A stretch of 64,000 nt of DNA from Chlorella sorokiniana (Eukaryota; Chlorophyta; Trebouxiophyceae; Chlorellales; Chlorellaceae). Both the position numbers and the translations under genes were made by a program. The stretch is from positions 1,178,001 through 1,242,000 of the forward strand of contig CP084613.1 of NCBI GenBank assembly GCA_025917655.1, written 5' to 3'. Below the pieces are notes generated by a model. It made no database searches and was not told the origin of the DNA. It worked only from the letters and a program-made list of their open reading frames with translations. Positions 37,601-49,541 of the stretch are shown here, piece by piece (within the stretch, counting starts at the first letter, position 1; every line of letters begins with the position of its first letter).

Positions 37601-40600
37601 CATCGAGTGGTGGCAAACAGAGCCCGTTTGAATACTGTTTGTATTCGTCTCCTGCAGGCCCGCTCAAAACAGTCCCTGCAGGCGCACCTCGGCGAGAAGC
37701 TGGGGGCCGTGCTTTGGGATTTCGCGCACGGAAGGGACAGGAGGCAAGCTTGACAGCAGTCGGCAGCCCTTCATGCCTACGCAAGCCAAGTCCAAATGCC
37801 AGGCTGCCATGACAAGTGCGGCACGGACTTCCACCCACCAGGGCGCTGTGCGTGCCTGCAGGAAGGTGGAGGGCGGCCCACGCGCCCGCAAGTCGGTGGG
37901 CGCTGAGTGCAACTACGGCATCCGCTTCCAGAGCGTGGACGAGGCCAGCGAGTTCCTCAGCAAGCTGGGTGAGGCAGGCTGGAGCCGGCGCCTGCGTACC
38001 GCTGGGCTGCCTTGCTGCCGGCTGGCTCCACACGTAACCCATGGCACCGGCTGCCCTGCTGGCTGCAGGGGAGGAAGTGCACAGCCGTCTGCGGCAGGCA
38101 GGGGCCAAGGGGCGCACGCTGACTCTGAAGATCATGCGCAAGAAGCAGGTGCGCCTCCCGCCCCAGTTACCTGCCCATGCCTACCTGCAGTGCAATCCGC
38201 CACCGCTGGTTTGGCCGATGCAAGCAGCTCTTGCGCTGTTGCCTGGCCCCGCGGTGCAGGGAGCCGTGGAGCCACGCAAGTTCATGGGGCACGGCGAGTG
38301 CGACAACCTCTCCCGCTCAGGTGGCTGCCAGCGCTGCTGCTCACGTAGCCTTTAAACTCCGCCTCCCCATCACCGCGCAACCCTCCTCTGTGCCGCGCAG
38401 TCACCCTGCCCAGCTTCACCGACAGCGGCCGCGAGATCGCTGCCCGCTGCTGGGAGCTGCTGTGCGCCCTCAAGGTGCCTCACGCCGACATCCGCGGCAT
38501 CGGCATCACCGTGACCCGCCTCAGCACCGACCCCGCCTCCACCGCGGCCCGCCCCGGCTCAGCCCCTCCTGCTCGGCTGGCAGCACCGCCGCCAGGTGTC
38601 AGCACCGGCGCATTGGCAGCCTTCTTCCAACGTGCGCCGCAGGCGCAGCAGGCGCCAGAGAGCCCGGAGGAGCGCGAGCAGCAGCTTGTGCAGCCGGCCA
38701 GCAATCAGCATCAGCAGGTGCCGTCGCCGGGAGCGTTGCCAGGCAACAGCTGGGCAGGGGCCAAGCGGCCTGCCAGCCCGCAGAGTGGCGCAGACGGTGC
38801 CGCCAAGCAGCCACGACTGGATGAAATGCTCAGGCAGGCCCTCGATGTACCAGCGGCAGCGGATGGAGTCGGCGATGATGGCGCCTCCCCTGGAGGAGCT
38901 TTGATGCGGCACAAGATGCTGCAGCAGTGGCAGGGTGTCCCCCTCTCTCAGGCAGGGCTACTGCCAGCCTCCGTGTCTACAGTGCATCTCTACTGTGCAA
39001 GGTATTATCCCACGACGCTGCCTCCCTTTGGCCCCTGCAGATGGATGCATGCCAGCTCGCAGCACTGCCCTGGTCTGTCCAGAAGCAGCTCATTGAAGGG
39101 CAGCAGCAGTGTCAGGACGAGGGGCGAGCGCTGTCTGACACCTTCAATGCTGTGGGCATGCTTGGGCAGCCAGATAACGTCCAACATTGTGGCGAGCGTG
39201 ATGGGGAGAGCACAAGGACAGCATCGGTGGCGCGGCCTGTTGCTGACGCACAGCCGGATGGTTGCGGGCAGATCCGAAGTCACCAGCAGGCACAGCTGCT
39301 GCATGGAGCAGAGGCCCCGGAGCAATGCGCAGCTGGGTCCAGCGACAGCGAAGGTGGCTGGCGGTCGGGATCGGTATCAGATGGCGAGCCTGTGGAGCAC
39401 CCTCGCCAGCCCCGCTCTGACCCCCAAGCAGCAGATGCGCCCTCAGCGGCCCTCGGCAACGACGACGCCCTTGCCCCTGGCCCTGGGCAGCAGCCGCAGC
39501 CAGCACACGTGCGCCCTGCGCGCGCTCAGGGGGCGGCATGCGGCCTGGCAGGCGCGTCTGGCAGGGGCGACGCGGCGTCAGGGGCGCCAGCACGAGCACA
39601 GCCTCTGGCTCCATGCTTCGATATGTGACCAAGCAGCAGCCAGCCGACTCCGCCGCCGCTGACAGCCCTCTGGCAGGCCCAGGCATCTGCCTGTCCTGGG
39701 AGCAGCTGCCAGAAGCGGTGCAGCGGATGCTGCATGGGCCGGGCCGACGGCGCACGCAGCACCGCACCCGCCTGGGCCAGGAGCACGAGCAGCAGCAGGC
39801 GTGGCTGCAGCAGCGCGAGGAGGAGCGCCAGCGGCGCGAGATGCACACCGCGCTGGCGGCGGCGGCGATGGGCGTGACGGAGCCGCCGCGGGGTGCAGCG
39901 GGGTCGCGTTGCGCGGGGGTGGCGAACTGTCGCACGATGCCGGGAGCTGCCCCCTGCCGTCCAGCTGTTCTTGCAGGCTGCTGAGGGCGTGGCCGCAGAG
40001 GGGGACCCCGAGCCGGCCGCTAGCCTGGCCGCTGCTCTGGCGGATTGCCTGGCACAGGTGCAGGACTGGCAGGCGGGCCGACAGGGCGGGACCACTTTGC
40101 AGCCAGCCAGCCCTTCTTCACCACGCACGGCGACCTGCCACACGGAATGCGGCGGCGACGACCCTGCGGGCGGCAGCAGCAGCAGCAACGAGGAAGCCCA
40201 CGCTGCCAGCGACAGCAACCGCCACAGCTGTGCTGAGCTGCCCGCCACTCAGCCCGTGCTGCTGGATGAGCCGGCGGCGCAAGCAGCGGCGCTGGATCCA
40301 GGACGAGCAAGCTCCGCTCAAGGCGGTGGAGCGGCACCCGGGGCAGTTGGAGCGCCGGCAGCTGGTGCAGGGTGCGAAGCGGGCGTTGAGGCTGTCAGTG
40401 AGCCGACGCAGATGTCAGCTCAGCCGACTCTCGCAAGCAGGACTGCCAGCATGACCAAGTGCAGCACAGGGGCCCTTCTCCGCGTGCTGCCAATCCTGGC
40501 ACCAGCCCAAGCGCTGCCGAGGTGATTTCGGCCCCGAGGTAGCGCGGGGCACACAGGCACTTTCCAGCGGCATACAGCATGCAGCAGTGGCGCTTCTGGC

Positions 40601-40766
40601 TTCCCAAGACCTGGAGCAGTTGCGGCTGCTGCTTCTGGCTGTGCAACGCTTGGGGCGGCAGCACCCCTGGTTTGCTGACGGCGGGGGAGCTGCGGCAGTT
40701 GAGGCTGCGCAGAAGGGCGTGCAAGCTGCCTATGGGTGGCGGCTACGACTTGCAGGCTTCACCTGA
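34638..40766 (+). CDS. REV1: REV1, Y-family translesion DNA polymerase (deoxycytidyl transferase)
   Basis: REV1 inserts dCMP opposite damaged bases and scaffolds other translesion polymerases. The BRCT domain is near the N-terminus (FEGVSIMVDGFTTPSHLEL, LHGGRFENYYSRSTVTHIIC, PIVRPEWVVDSIRAGRLLP). After a low-complexity linker come SRLHYIGTYKSRIEAL and the polymerase core: VMHLDMDCFFAAVAEVE (catalytic Asp pair), STANYEARKYGVRSGMMI, LSCDEAFLDIT (DE motif), ASAGIGPNLLLARIATEHAK, LPGVGWSHGRRLAELGIQ and RKSVGAECNYGIRF. Then SVTLPSFTDSGREIAARC. The tail has UBM-like motifs LAALPWSVQKQLIEG and LSWEQLPEAVQRML, and a C-terminal helical domain (DLEQLRLLLLAVQRLGRQHP, VQAAYGWRLRLAGFT) of the REV7/polymerase-binding type. 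Exon joins after 39500 are uncertain; the frame changes near 39600. One intron starts with GC at 37744. Confidence 0.92.
36653..36684. repeat. G-rich tract at a REV1 5' splice site
   Basis: Runs of G (up to 13) start immediately after the donor gtggga-type site in the sense strand, so the transcript could form a G-quadruplex beside the splice site. Confidence 0.7.
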
Positions 40767-40771
40767 TGTAA
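40767..40771 (+). terminator. TGTAA polyadenylation signal abutting the REV1 stop codon
   Basis: The TGA stop at 40764-40766 is followed at once by TGTAA. If used, the 3' UTR would be only about 15-20 bases. Confidence 0.45.
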
Positions 40772-41055
40772 TCTGCCTGTCGATCCCAGGCCTCTCAGTG
40801 TCAGGGGCCCAACTGTCTGACTTCAGGTGGCGGATGCGGCGGCAGCTGCCAAAACTGGGAGCCTCGAGTCCAGGCCGAGCTAACCACTATTCCAGCCAAA
40901 CCCGTTACGTTTCTCGCCTCCGTATCGCCCTGACCTGCATCAAGGAAGTTTAACCGCGTCTGCTGCGTTTTTGGAGGCTGCAGGGTTGCCAGCTGTACTC
41001 TTGCCGTCATTGCATTCCCTGCCCGCATAAGCACCTGTGGCAGTCGCGCAGACAG

Positions 41056-44000
41056 TTGGACGGCAAGAATGGGGGCGGTAACGCAGTCAGCCCGGAAGGG
41101 CCCTCGCCGAGGAGCGCCGAATCTGGCAATATAGCGGGCCCCTTTCTGCGATTTCAAGGCGGCACTGGGCCTGGAGATACGTCTTGGAGAGGTTCCGTCT
41201 TGTTTCTGACGCGGGCTGCTGCAAGCGCGTCGGCAGAGGCAGCGCCGCAACCGACGCTGACACTGTCCGACACCAACGCTGGCAGCGACGGCGCCGTGCT
41301 CCACCTGACCCCCACCAAGCTGTCGGACTGCTTAGGCTGGGTGTTCTGGCGGTTTGACATCGAGTTGCAGCTGGTGCCCTGGCAGCGGCCCGTGGCCTAC
41401 AGCATCTCGGCTGGTGAGCCGTGTCCGGGAGGCGGGCAGCCTCTGCCTTGCGTCGGCATCCTTGCTCAGCAGGCTGCTCTTGTCGTGTGTGTTAGGCTGC
41501 CCATTGACCACACACGCCATGCATGCTGTGCAAGCTGTGTAGGCCAAGATGAGACCAGGACTTTCACCTTCTGGCTGCCTGCCGTCGGCCAGCCCATGCA
41601 CTGGTGAGCGTGGGTGGAAGCAGCGCGGGCGCACCCTCGCTCTGCAGCATGCCCACACCTCAAACGCGCGCTCATGGCTCCAAGCTTACGGCGTGCAGGG
41701 GCTACACCTCTTGCAACGGCTTCAGCGGGTCCATCCCCGCGTCTGCGCCCGAGCGGGCCGACGCCACCTACCTGTGGCGGGACATGCTGCAGCTGCACTC
41801 CGCCTTCCCGCTGCACTGCCTGGTGGGCGGCGGCGACCAGCTGTACAACGACCCGGTGTTCAAGAGGCCGGCGCTGCGAGCGTGGGGCGAGATCCGGGAC
41901 CAGTGAGCGGCAGCCGGGGTGCTGGCTCCTCGTCCAGGCGCCCCTGTGACTGCTGCTGGGTCTTGGAGGACCCCGTTCCGTGCTGTGGCCAACCACCTCC
42001 GCTGCAGTTTGGCCTGTTGCATCTGCAACTGTATCCGCGTACGGGAGCCAGCTTCGCCACCACCAATGCACTGGTCCGCGCTGCTTCACCGCTCTCCCGC
42101 CCCGCAGCAAGGCCAAGGTGGAGGCGCCCTGGAGCGACGACATGGCGGCTCAGGCCACAGAGTTCTACTTGGATAACTACTTGCTGTCCTTCAGCATGAA
42201 GGATGTAAGCGAGGCATACGCCTCCATACCCCAGGTCATGATGTGGGACGACCACGGTGAGCGCGACGCCACGATGCCAGCCGCGCAAGCTGCTGCCGAC
42301 GCGGAAGGGGCGGAGGCTCACAGCGACGCGCTGCAGCGGCTGCACAGCGGCCGCCTGCTGACTGGAGCCCCTGCAGTGTGGCAGAATGCGTGTGTGCGGT
42401 ATTGCGTGCAGACATCTGGGATGGGTATGGCTCGTACGACGCAGACATCCAGGAGTGCGGCGTGTTCAAGGTGAGCTCGGGCAGGCCCTGGTCGAGTGAA
42501 CGTCGTCACGCAGCAGCAAGCATGGCCACGAGCCCCGTGTTTCGACTGGACTTCTGTTGAAGCGGTGCACCGCCGGCCTGTGCCGCCCCCGCAGGGCCTG
42601 TTTGCCGTGGCACGACGCTTCTACCTCCTGTTCCAGCAGCACACCACCGACGCCTTCAACCGCAGCCAGCAGGAGTTCTTGGCCAACGACGGATCGTGAG
42701 CCGCCGCCGCGCTGGCTGGGGCGCTTCCCGGCAGCTGCCCACTTGGCTGGCGTGTGGGCAGGACAGCCGGGCAGGTGGCTCATCGTGATCCGCGTGCCAC
42801 GTGGCTGCCCCCCTCCACCCCTCGCAGCGAGTTCCACTACGTGAAGTTCATGGGGCCTCAGGTGGTGCTGTTGGGGGTGGACATGCGCAGCCAGCGGCGC
42901 AAGGACCGCATCATTCCGCAGGTGGGCCCCGCGCAGGCAGCCGGGGCAGGCCCTGTGTCGAAGGCAGGGTTCTTTCTGTATCCAGCTGCCCGTTGGCTCG
43001 TCTTCGGCCAGCCATCCTCCATGAGGTTGCAGCCCATGCCCTGCCCAGGAGGGCCACACTCCTCGACCCTCGCTCCCATCCGCCTCCTCCCCCCTCCAGG
43101 CCACCTTCGACCTCCTCAACCGCACCGTGGACGCGCTCCCGGCGGGGCCGCAGCACCTGGTGGTGCTGTCAGGCATCCCTGTCGTCTTCCCCAAGGTGAG
43201 CCTGGGCGGCGCCGCTGTCGGGCGGGTTACCGCAAGAAGGTACGATGAAGCCAAGAGCCGAGGGCGAGTCGGCGGCCTACAGTTGACCCCCCTCAGTTGA
43301 CGCCAACACTCAGCGGCTGCTGCTGCCTGCTTCTGCTTGCTGGTCTCTCCGCCACCCACCCTGCGCTGCCATGCCCTCGCGCGCAGATCCCGGCCGCGGA
43401 GTCCATCCTGGGCTGCATCAACAAGTTGACCCGCCGCGTGGACACCTTCCGCAACGTGGCGCGATCCACAGGCAGGCGCACTCGGTGGCGGCGGGGCCTG
43501 CGATGCAGGGGCGGTGCTGCGTGCGCTGCTGTTGCGGCGCGAGGGATGCCTCTGTGCCCGCCTGTCGTCGGCCTTGCTGGCACCCTTGGCCATTCAGCAC
43601 CGCCATGCTGGCAAGCGCTGCCCTGGCTCCCACCCTCGTCCCCGGCACTCCATCCAGGCATGATTGACAACTTTGACCAGCCCGAGATCCTGGATGACCT
43701 CGTGGATGGCTGGGTGGCCGACGTGCACACCGAGGAGCGCCTGCGCTTCATCCACCTGATGCAGCACTGGGCCACCTCCAAAAGCGTGCGCGTGTCCATC
43801 CTGAGCGGCGATGCGCATGTCGGCGGCGTGGGACGGCTGTACAGTCATCCCAAGGCTAAGACCCTGGAGTGAGTGGCCGCCGGAATCTGCAGGGTGCTGC
43901 ACAGCATTCGGCTGGCGCCTGCCGCCCACCTTCCCTCACTCCCTGGCCATGTTGCAGCTGGGGCCTTTGACTGTCGTCCAGCGCTGTCGGCAGGCATTCT

Positions 44001-44891
44001 TCGCCTTTCATCCCCGTCTCCCTTGCCCCCGCTCGCAGCGACGACCCCCTGTACATGCCCCAGATCGTGTCCTCCGCCATCATGAACGCGCCGCCGCCTC
44101 ACGGCATCGTCAAGATGCTCATGCGCACCAACTGGGCATGTGAGCGGCGCAGAGCGTTGCAAGAGCACACCTTCGCTCGTGTGGTTTTGCCTGCGTTGCC
44201 CTGCACCAGGGATACGGCATGCGGCTGCAGACATCAAGCAGCTTCTGCAGTGCCGGTGCCTGGTCTGCGACCCGTGTTTTGTTTCAGGGATTTTTTTCAG
44301 ATGTGCAGAGCAAGTCGTCTGTCTTCAGCTGCTGCAGTGCCGGTGCCTGGTCTGGGTTGTGACCCGGTTGCCCGCCCGCCTGTCCGCCCTTGCGCAGCCA
44401 ACGTGGACGGCAAGACGCGGCAGAAGATGCTGCGCGCCTTCTACCCCCACCACCCCAGGACCGACAAGCTGATTGCCGCACGCAATTGGTGTGACGTGTC
44501 GCTCGTGGCGCCTCCTTTTGCGCCGCCCATGGTGCCTGCGGACCCCAACTTTGGCGGCCTGCGATTCACGCTCCGAGTGGAGAACCACAAGAAGCGGTGA
44601 GCAGCATGGGGTGGGAGGGGGGTGTGGGTGCTGAACTTGAACTTGATGGAGGCAGGCGCGCCTGGTTGGGCTGCCATGACGGTGCCTCCCGCGCCGGCGG
44701 GACGCGGCGTCCACCCTGCCTGCACCCATGCACTGCCAAGCAGGGTGGGCCATGCGGAGGAGATGTACACAGTGGTCGCGCCACGCCACCCCTCGGCAGC
44801 CAGGGTGGCCGTCGCTTCCGGCTTTGGCCACTCGGACAAGTTCAAGGCAATGCTGTCGCTGCCGCAGCGCTCCTCTGAAGCAATCGCGTGA
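41056..44891 (+). CDS. PhoD-like metallophosphatase (fungal/algal alkaline phosphatase D type)
   Basis: The N-terminal part reads GPFLRFQGGTGPGDTSWRGS and CLGWVFWRFDIELQL, a beta-rich domain found before PhoD domains. The catalytic domain has YGSCNGFSGSIP, LHCLVGGGDQLYNDPVF (metal-binding Asp), IPQVMMWDDHDIWDGYGSYD (DDHD), FHYVKFMGPQVVLLGVDMRS, LVVLSGIPVVFP and VRVSILSGDAHVGGVGRLYS (GDxH). Further exons read PQIVSSAIMNAPPPHGIV and LRFTLRVENHKKR; the stop is at 44891. All PhoD metal-site motifs are kept. The true start is not seen: the frame opens at 41056 without an ATG, so a first exon probably lies upstream in 40770-41050. No signal peptide is visible in the part I can read. Confidence 0.86.
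44239..44354. repeat. Direct repeat pair of 29 bp in a PhoD-like gene intron
   Basis: The copies lie at 44239-44267 and 44326-44354 and differ at one base. Both include tgcagtgccggtgcctgg. They start 87 bases apart within one intron, so this is probably a local duplication. Confidence 0.75.
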
Positions 44892-45084
44892 GGCATTCGA
44901 GCGCTTTATGATGCAATCCAGGTTGCAGCTCAGCTGGTTTTGCTACCGCGCAGCCCAAAGCCCAGAACAACAACTAAAGCTACGAACTTTGGCCTGAACT
45001 GAGCCCTCGATCAACGCAGACCTTTGCCTCTCTCCACACTTTGGCTTTCTCTGATGACCCTGCTATTCTTTGCTACGCTTGATT

Positions 45085-45489
45085 CTAGTCCACTTTTGCT
45101 TCATCCAGCGCATGTGCAACGAAAGAAAAGTTGGAGACTTTGCTCATGCTCCTGGGCACCTTGCCGTGCTCACGGTGCCAGCAGCGCTGACAGCCGTTAT
45201 AGCAGAATCTGTACATGGCAAATGGAAGGGGCCTGCCACAGAACCTGCAGGTCTGTGCTTTCGAGAACATTTTGAATCTTACCGGCCGGCCAGATGCGCA
45301 TGAACCTTGCTTTTTGCAGCCTGACTGATGCTCACTGCCACATGCGCCGTGTTGGCAGTCTGCATCGGCACCAAGATTGAGCTCAGCAGTATTCAGCTGG
45401 TTCAGTCCAGTGTGGTGCATTGTAAAAATGCTGAAGGGGGCAGCTGAGCCGGGACACCTCCCTGGTCCACTCAATGGCGGCGCCAGCAT
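45085..45489 (-). CDS. Small Cys-rich ORF, possible zinc-binding protein
   Basis: The minus-strand frame has a Cys-rich core TCRFCGRPLPFAMYRFCYNG followed by CQRCWHREHGK, with CxxC and CxxGCxxCWH spacing as in small zinc-binding domains. A neighbouring minus-strand frame (45383-45613) is also Cys-rich (FDYCKLQGCMLDSGRKGMYC) and could be an upstream exon, though I could not find an in-phase join. It lies between the PhoD-like and ALDH-like genes in a region of lower GC than typical exons. I do not recognise the family, and it may be a chance frame. Confidence 0.35.
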   Translation of the reverse strand: MLAPPLSGPGRCPGSAAPFSIFTMHHTGLNQLNTAELNLGADADCQHGACGSEHQSGCKKQGSCASGRPVRFKMFSKAQTCRFCGRPLPFAMYRFCYNGCQRCWHREHGKVPRSMSKVSNFSFVAHALDEAKVD

Positions 45490-45612
45490 CTACATCGGCG
45501 GCACTGCAGTACATGCCCTTGCGTCCGCTATCCAACATGCAACCTTGCAGCTTGCAGTAATCAAATACGAGCTGATTTGACAAGTTGCAGCGTCCGCCGA
45601 GGCTGCGCGTCA

Positions 45613-48600
45613 ATGCTGGGGTTTAGGATCGTCCACCAGCCAGCCAGCCGCGGATTTACCTGCCCTCGCAGCCTATTAACGCCTGTGAACTTGCGTGAAT
45701 ATTGTCAGGGACGCCGCAAACCTGCTGCAGCGTTCACCTCCTCGCCATTCTCCGCCAAGCGCGCCACTCTGGTTCTCATGGTGAGCGCACAACATGGTCA
45801 AGAATTATTTGATGTGATCGCACGTCTGTCTGTGCCGCCTTTGTGAGCATGTCCCTGCAGCTGAGGCGCCGCCGCTGGCATGCACGCGGGGCGGCCTTCC
45901 TGCCTGTACTTCTCCTGTGCGATTTCCTCTTTGACTTCACATCGTTTCTGCCCCTCGCTGTTGCCCGTGCAGAGCGCTGTGGCTGCGCCTGCCCCTGCGC
46001 CACCTTCGCCGGCTGAGCTGGAGGAGGCGGATGCGGCTCTGCGCCGCCTGTCGGAGGGCAAGGCGGCATGGGCGGCGGCGCCACTTGCCGAGCGCATTGC
46101 GACGCTGAAGGAGATCAGGGGAGGGTCTTGGACCAGGTGGGACGGTAGGGCTGCGCTGCAAAGTTCCAGCGGGGCCGCTGCAGGCGGGGTTGCCGCCGAG
46201 CTGTGAGCCAGGCAATGCCTCGGTGCCCCCTTGCCACGCGCAGCTGATGCCCTGGAGTCGCGCCGTGGCCGGCATCCGCTGCTCCAGCCGTGACGGCCAG
46301 GTGGCGGGCGACATGCTGGCGACGGGTGCGGCGTGCCGCCGCTCCTCGCCCACCGTCTTGCGCTAGCCGCCACGAGCCGGCTGCTGCGTTTTGCCGTCTG
46401 TTCCTTGCGTTCTTCCTATCGGGCCGCGGCGGTAGCCACCGTTGCATGCCCTCTCCCGTCGTGTTGCAGTGCTGATTGTGTCGGGACAGCTGGACGGTTA
46501 CCTGCGCTCCCTGGAGCACCTGCAGAAGTATGGCGCCCTGCCCCGCCCCCTCCACCACCCGCAACGGCCAGACCGTGCTGGACGTGTTCCCCCAGGGATG
46601 GAGGGAGGCGCGGCTGAGCCTGCTGGGCGCGGCGGGCGCCACCGTGCAGCTCTACCTGCAGCCGGGCAAGCCGGAGACGCAGGGTCGCTTCTACAGGGAG
46701 CCTCACGGCGGCAAGCTGGCCGTGGTGCTGGGAGCAGGTGCGGCCGCGGGCGTGGGGACCCGCTCGTGATGCTTCGGCAGATGGGCAGCGTTGCAGCATG
46801 TGCATGGCGCCCTTTGCCCTGTATCCTGTGCCCAGCAGCCCAAGGCACACCTGTCGGCTCGCCATCTGGCCCTACCCTGCCTCGACGCCGTGCAGGAAAC
46901 CAGCACCACCTGGCGCTGTCTGACGCGCTGCACATGGCCTTTGTGGAGGGCTGCGCTGTGATGCTGGTGAGGGCCGGCGCACGGCCTTGTCCTGTTCCTT
47001 GAGCGCCAGCAGCGGCGCCTTCCTCTCTCTGCGCCCTGCTGCCTGGATGCGCCCGCCCCCATTCTAGTGCACCCCTACCTCCTGAGAGCTCCTGTACCTG
47101 GTTGGCGGCCCCCTTTTCCACCTACCACCCCTTTCTCCTGGTGCAGAAGTACCACCCCATCACCGCCCCCGCCGCCCCCTTCATCGATTACGTGCTGGAG
47201 CCGCTGGCGCGCGGCGCCTTTGCCTCCTCCACCAACCCCGCTCTAGCGGTGACGCAGCGCATGATCTACTCGCCGCTCGTGGACTGCATGCACATGACGG
47301 GGGGCACCGCCACGCACGACGCCATCGTGTGGGGGCGACCCCGCGGAGGCGGCCCGCCGGCGCGCCGCCAACGACCCCCTCCTCAAGGTGGGGCCAGTTT
47401 GGGGGAAGGGACGGGTGGCGGGCCTCGGCGCGGGTGGCTTACACTGCGCTATGTGGCTGTGCGCCTTGCGGCGCTCTTGCCCTGCAAGCATTGCGATGTA
47501 GCGCCCCAACCCCCTCACATCACCACCACCACCTTGGCACTCCTCTCCCACCACCACCGCAGGTGCCCATCACCAGCGAGCTCGGCTGCGTCACGCCCTG
47601 GCTGGTGGCCCCCGGGCCCTGGAGCCAGGATGAGGTCAAGCACCAGTCGCGCGCGCTTGCCGAGGGTGGGCCCCCGCCTGCGGCAGCACGCCCGCCTGCC
47701 GCGACTCGCCCCGCGCCCTGCACTGCTCGCCCGGCAGCGGGGGCAGCGAGCGGCAGGCGGCCAGGCGCCCTTTCTACGCCTCCTCACCACCCTGCCTTGA
47801 AAACCTGCCGCCCCGCAGCCCTGGCCTCCAACTGCTCCTGCAACTGCCTGGCCCCCAAGGTGGTGCTGCTGGCAGCGGAGTGGGACCAGGCCGACGAGTT
47901 CGTTGCGGCGGTGAAGCAGGAGCTGGCCCAGCTGCCGCTGCCGGCGCCCTACTACCCGGGCATCCGCCAGCGCTACCAGGCATTCAAGGACGCCTACCCT
48001 CAGGCCAGCGGGGGCGGGGGCGGGGGCAGTGTGGTGGGGACATGGCAGGCATGGTCGGTTAGCATGCCTTCTGATGTGCAACCCCGCTGTTATGGGGACG
48101 CCCCCTGCGGCCCACTGGCCTGGGCATCCTCAACGTCGCGTCTCCGAATCGCCGCCACGAACCCCCCTTGCGCCCTCGCCCCGCAGGCCCAGGCCATCTC
48201 CGCGCCGCCCGCCGACCCGGGGGCCGCGTGCGGCGAGCCGCTGCCCTACCTTGTGAACGAGTTGGCGGGCTACCCTGCCGACCCCCAGGGCGAGTATGCC
48301 TTCCGTGTGGAGCCCTTTGCGCCGGTCATCACCTTTGTCAGGGTGGGCAGGCAGGGTGGGCGTGAGCGTTGCTATGTAGTGCCCCCACAACAACGGGGTC
48401 GCTGGCAGCAGCAGCGCGGCTGGTGGGAGGCGGCCTGCAGGGCTGGAAAGAGCAAGCGGAAACGGGGCTGGCCGCTGTGCACCGTCGCTCCGGCCGCCAG
48501 TGCCTGGCCCCCTCACCACGTGCCTCGCTGCGCCAGGTGGAGACGGGCGGCGGCGACACGGCGGCCATGGCGCAGCGCTTCCTGGAGCGCGCTGTGCGGG

Positions 48601-49397
48601 CTGCCAACGACGACATCTGGGGCAGCCTCTCCTGCACCCTGCTGGCCAGCCCCGCCACGCAGGCGGCCGCGGGACCCGCGGTGCAGCGCGCGCTGGACGA
48701 GCTGCGGTACGGTACCGTAGTGCTCAACGGTTGGAGCGCCGTCGGTTTCCTCCCCGCCGCGGTGCGCAGCTGCTGGCCATGCCGCTGCGTGGCTTTGGGG
48801 GAACTGGTGCGGGCGGCGTGCTGCTGCTGCAGCAGGCGATGTGTGAGCCGACGGCAGCCGACGCACCCCCTGCTTCCTGTGCAGAGCCATTGGGGAGCGT
48901 TTGGCGGGGACCAAACCATCCACGACGTCGGCTCGGGCCTCGGAGCCATCCACAACTGCTGTGAGTGGCGGGGGGGGCGCGGCGGGGTGTTCTTGCGCCG
49001 TTAGCCGCACTGCGGTCGCTCACCGCTGCTCTCCACCCTCCCTCCCTTTGCCTCTGCAGACCTGTTTGACCACACCCAGAAGGCGGTGGTGCGCACGCCC
49101 TTCATCTCATCCGTGCACCCGCTGCCCGCGCACTACTCGCAGCTGCCGCTGGGCGCCGCCAAGCTGGTGGCGGGGCTGACGCACAGCGGGCTGTGGGGGG
49201 CCTGCGCATGCTGCTTCAGAGCTGACCTGCCTGGAAGCTGTTCATCTGCCGTGCCCGGGCTGTTGATGCTCCCTGCTTCGGACAGCATTCCCCTCAGAGC
49301 CATTTTGTGCAGCGCGGTTTATCACAGAAGAGCTGTCGTTGTAAGCATAGTACATTGTCAGTCACGGGAAAGCAGTGTTTGCGAGCGGCGCAAGTGA
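45613..49397 (+). CDS. Aldehyde-dehydrogenase-like protein with transit peptide
   Basis: Exon 1 (45613-45780) encodes MLGFRIVHQPASRGFTCPRS and an Arg/Ser/Ala-rich leader, likely a chloroplast transit peptide. Exon 2 starts at 45973 (SAVAAPAPAPPSPAELEEAD). The ALDH-like body reads VLIVSGQLDGYLRSLEHLQK, RNGQTVLDVFPQGWREARL, GRFYREPHGGKLAVVLGAG, NQHHLALSDALHMAFVEGCA, KYHPITAPAAPFIDYVLEPL, CMHMTGGTATHDAIVWG, VPITSELGCVTPWLVAPGPW (catalytic Cys in ELGCV) and LNGWSAVGFLPAAV. This matches a divergent ALDH-superfamily group in bacteria, fungi and algae without an assigned substrate. Two extra bases break the frame, in the C-run at 46546-46550 and the G-run at 47331-47335. The final exon is uncertain; the frame after THSGLWG may be intronic. 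Confidence 0.82.
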
Positions 49398-49541
49398 GGA
49401 GCAGGAAGGGCCATGCAACAGGGCGCAGGGCGAGGAGCAAAGAGATGCCAAGGTTGCCAGTACAGAGTGGTGCTCTCGTGACCTTCATCTGCCAGCGTGG
49501 GGGAGGGCCTCAGGCCCAGAACAGCCGGGGGTGGGGAGGGC

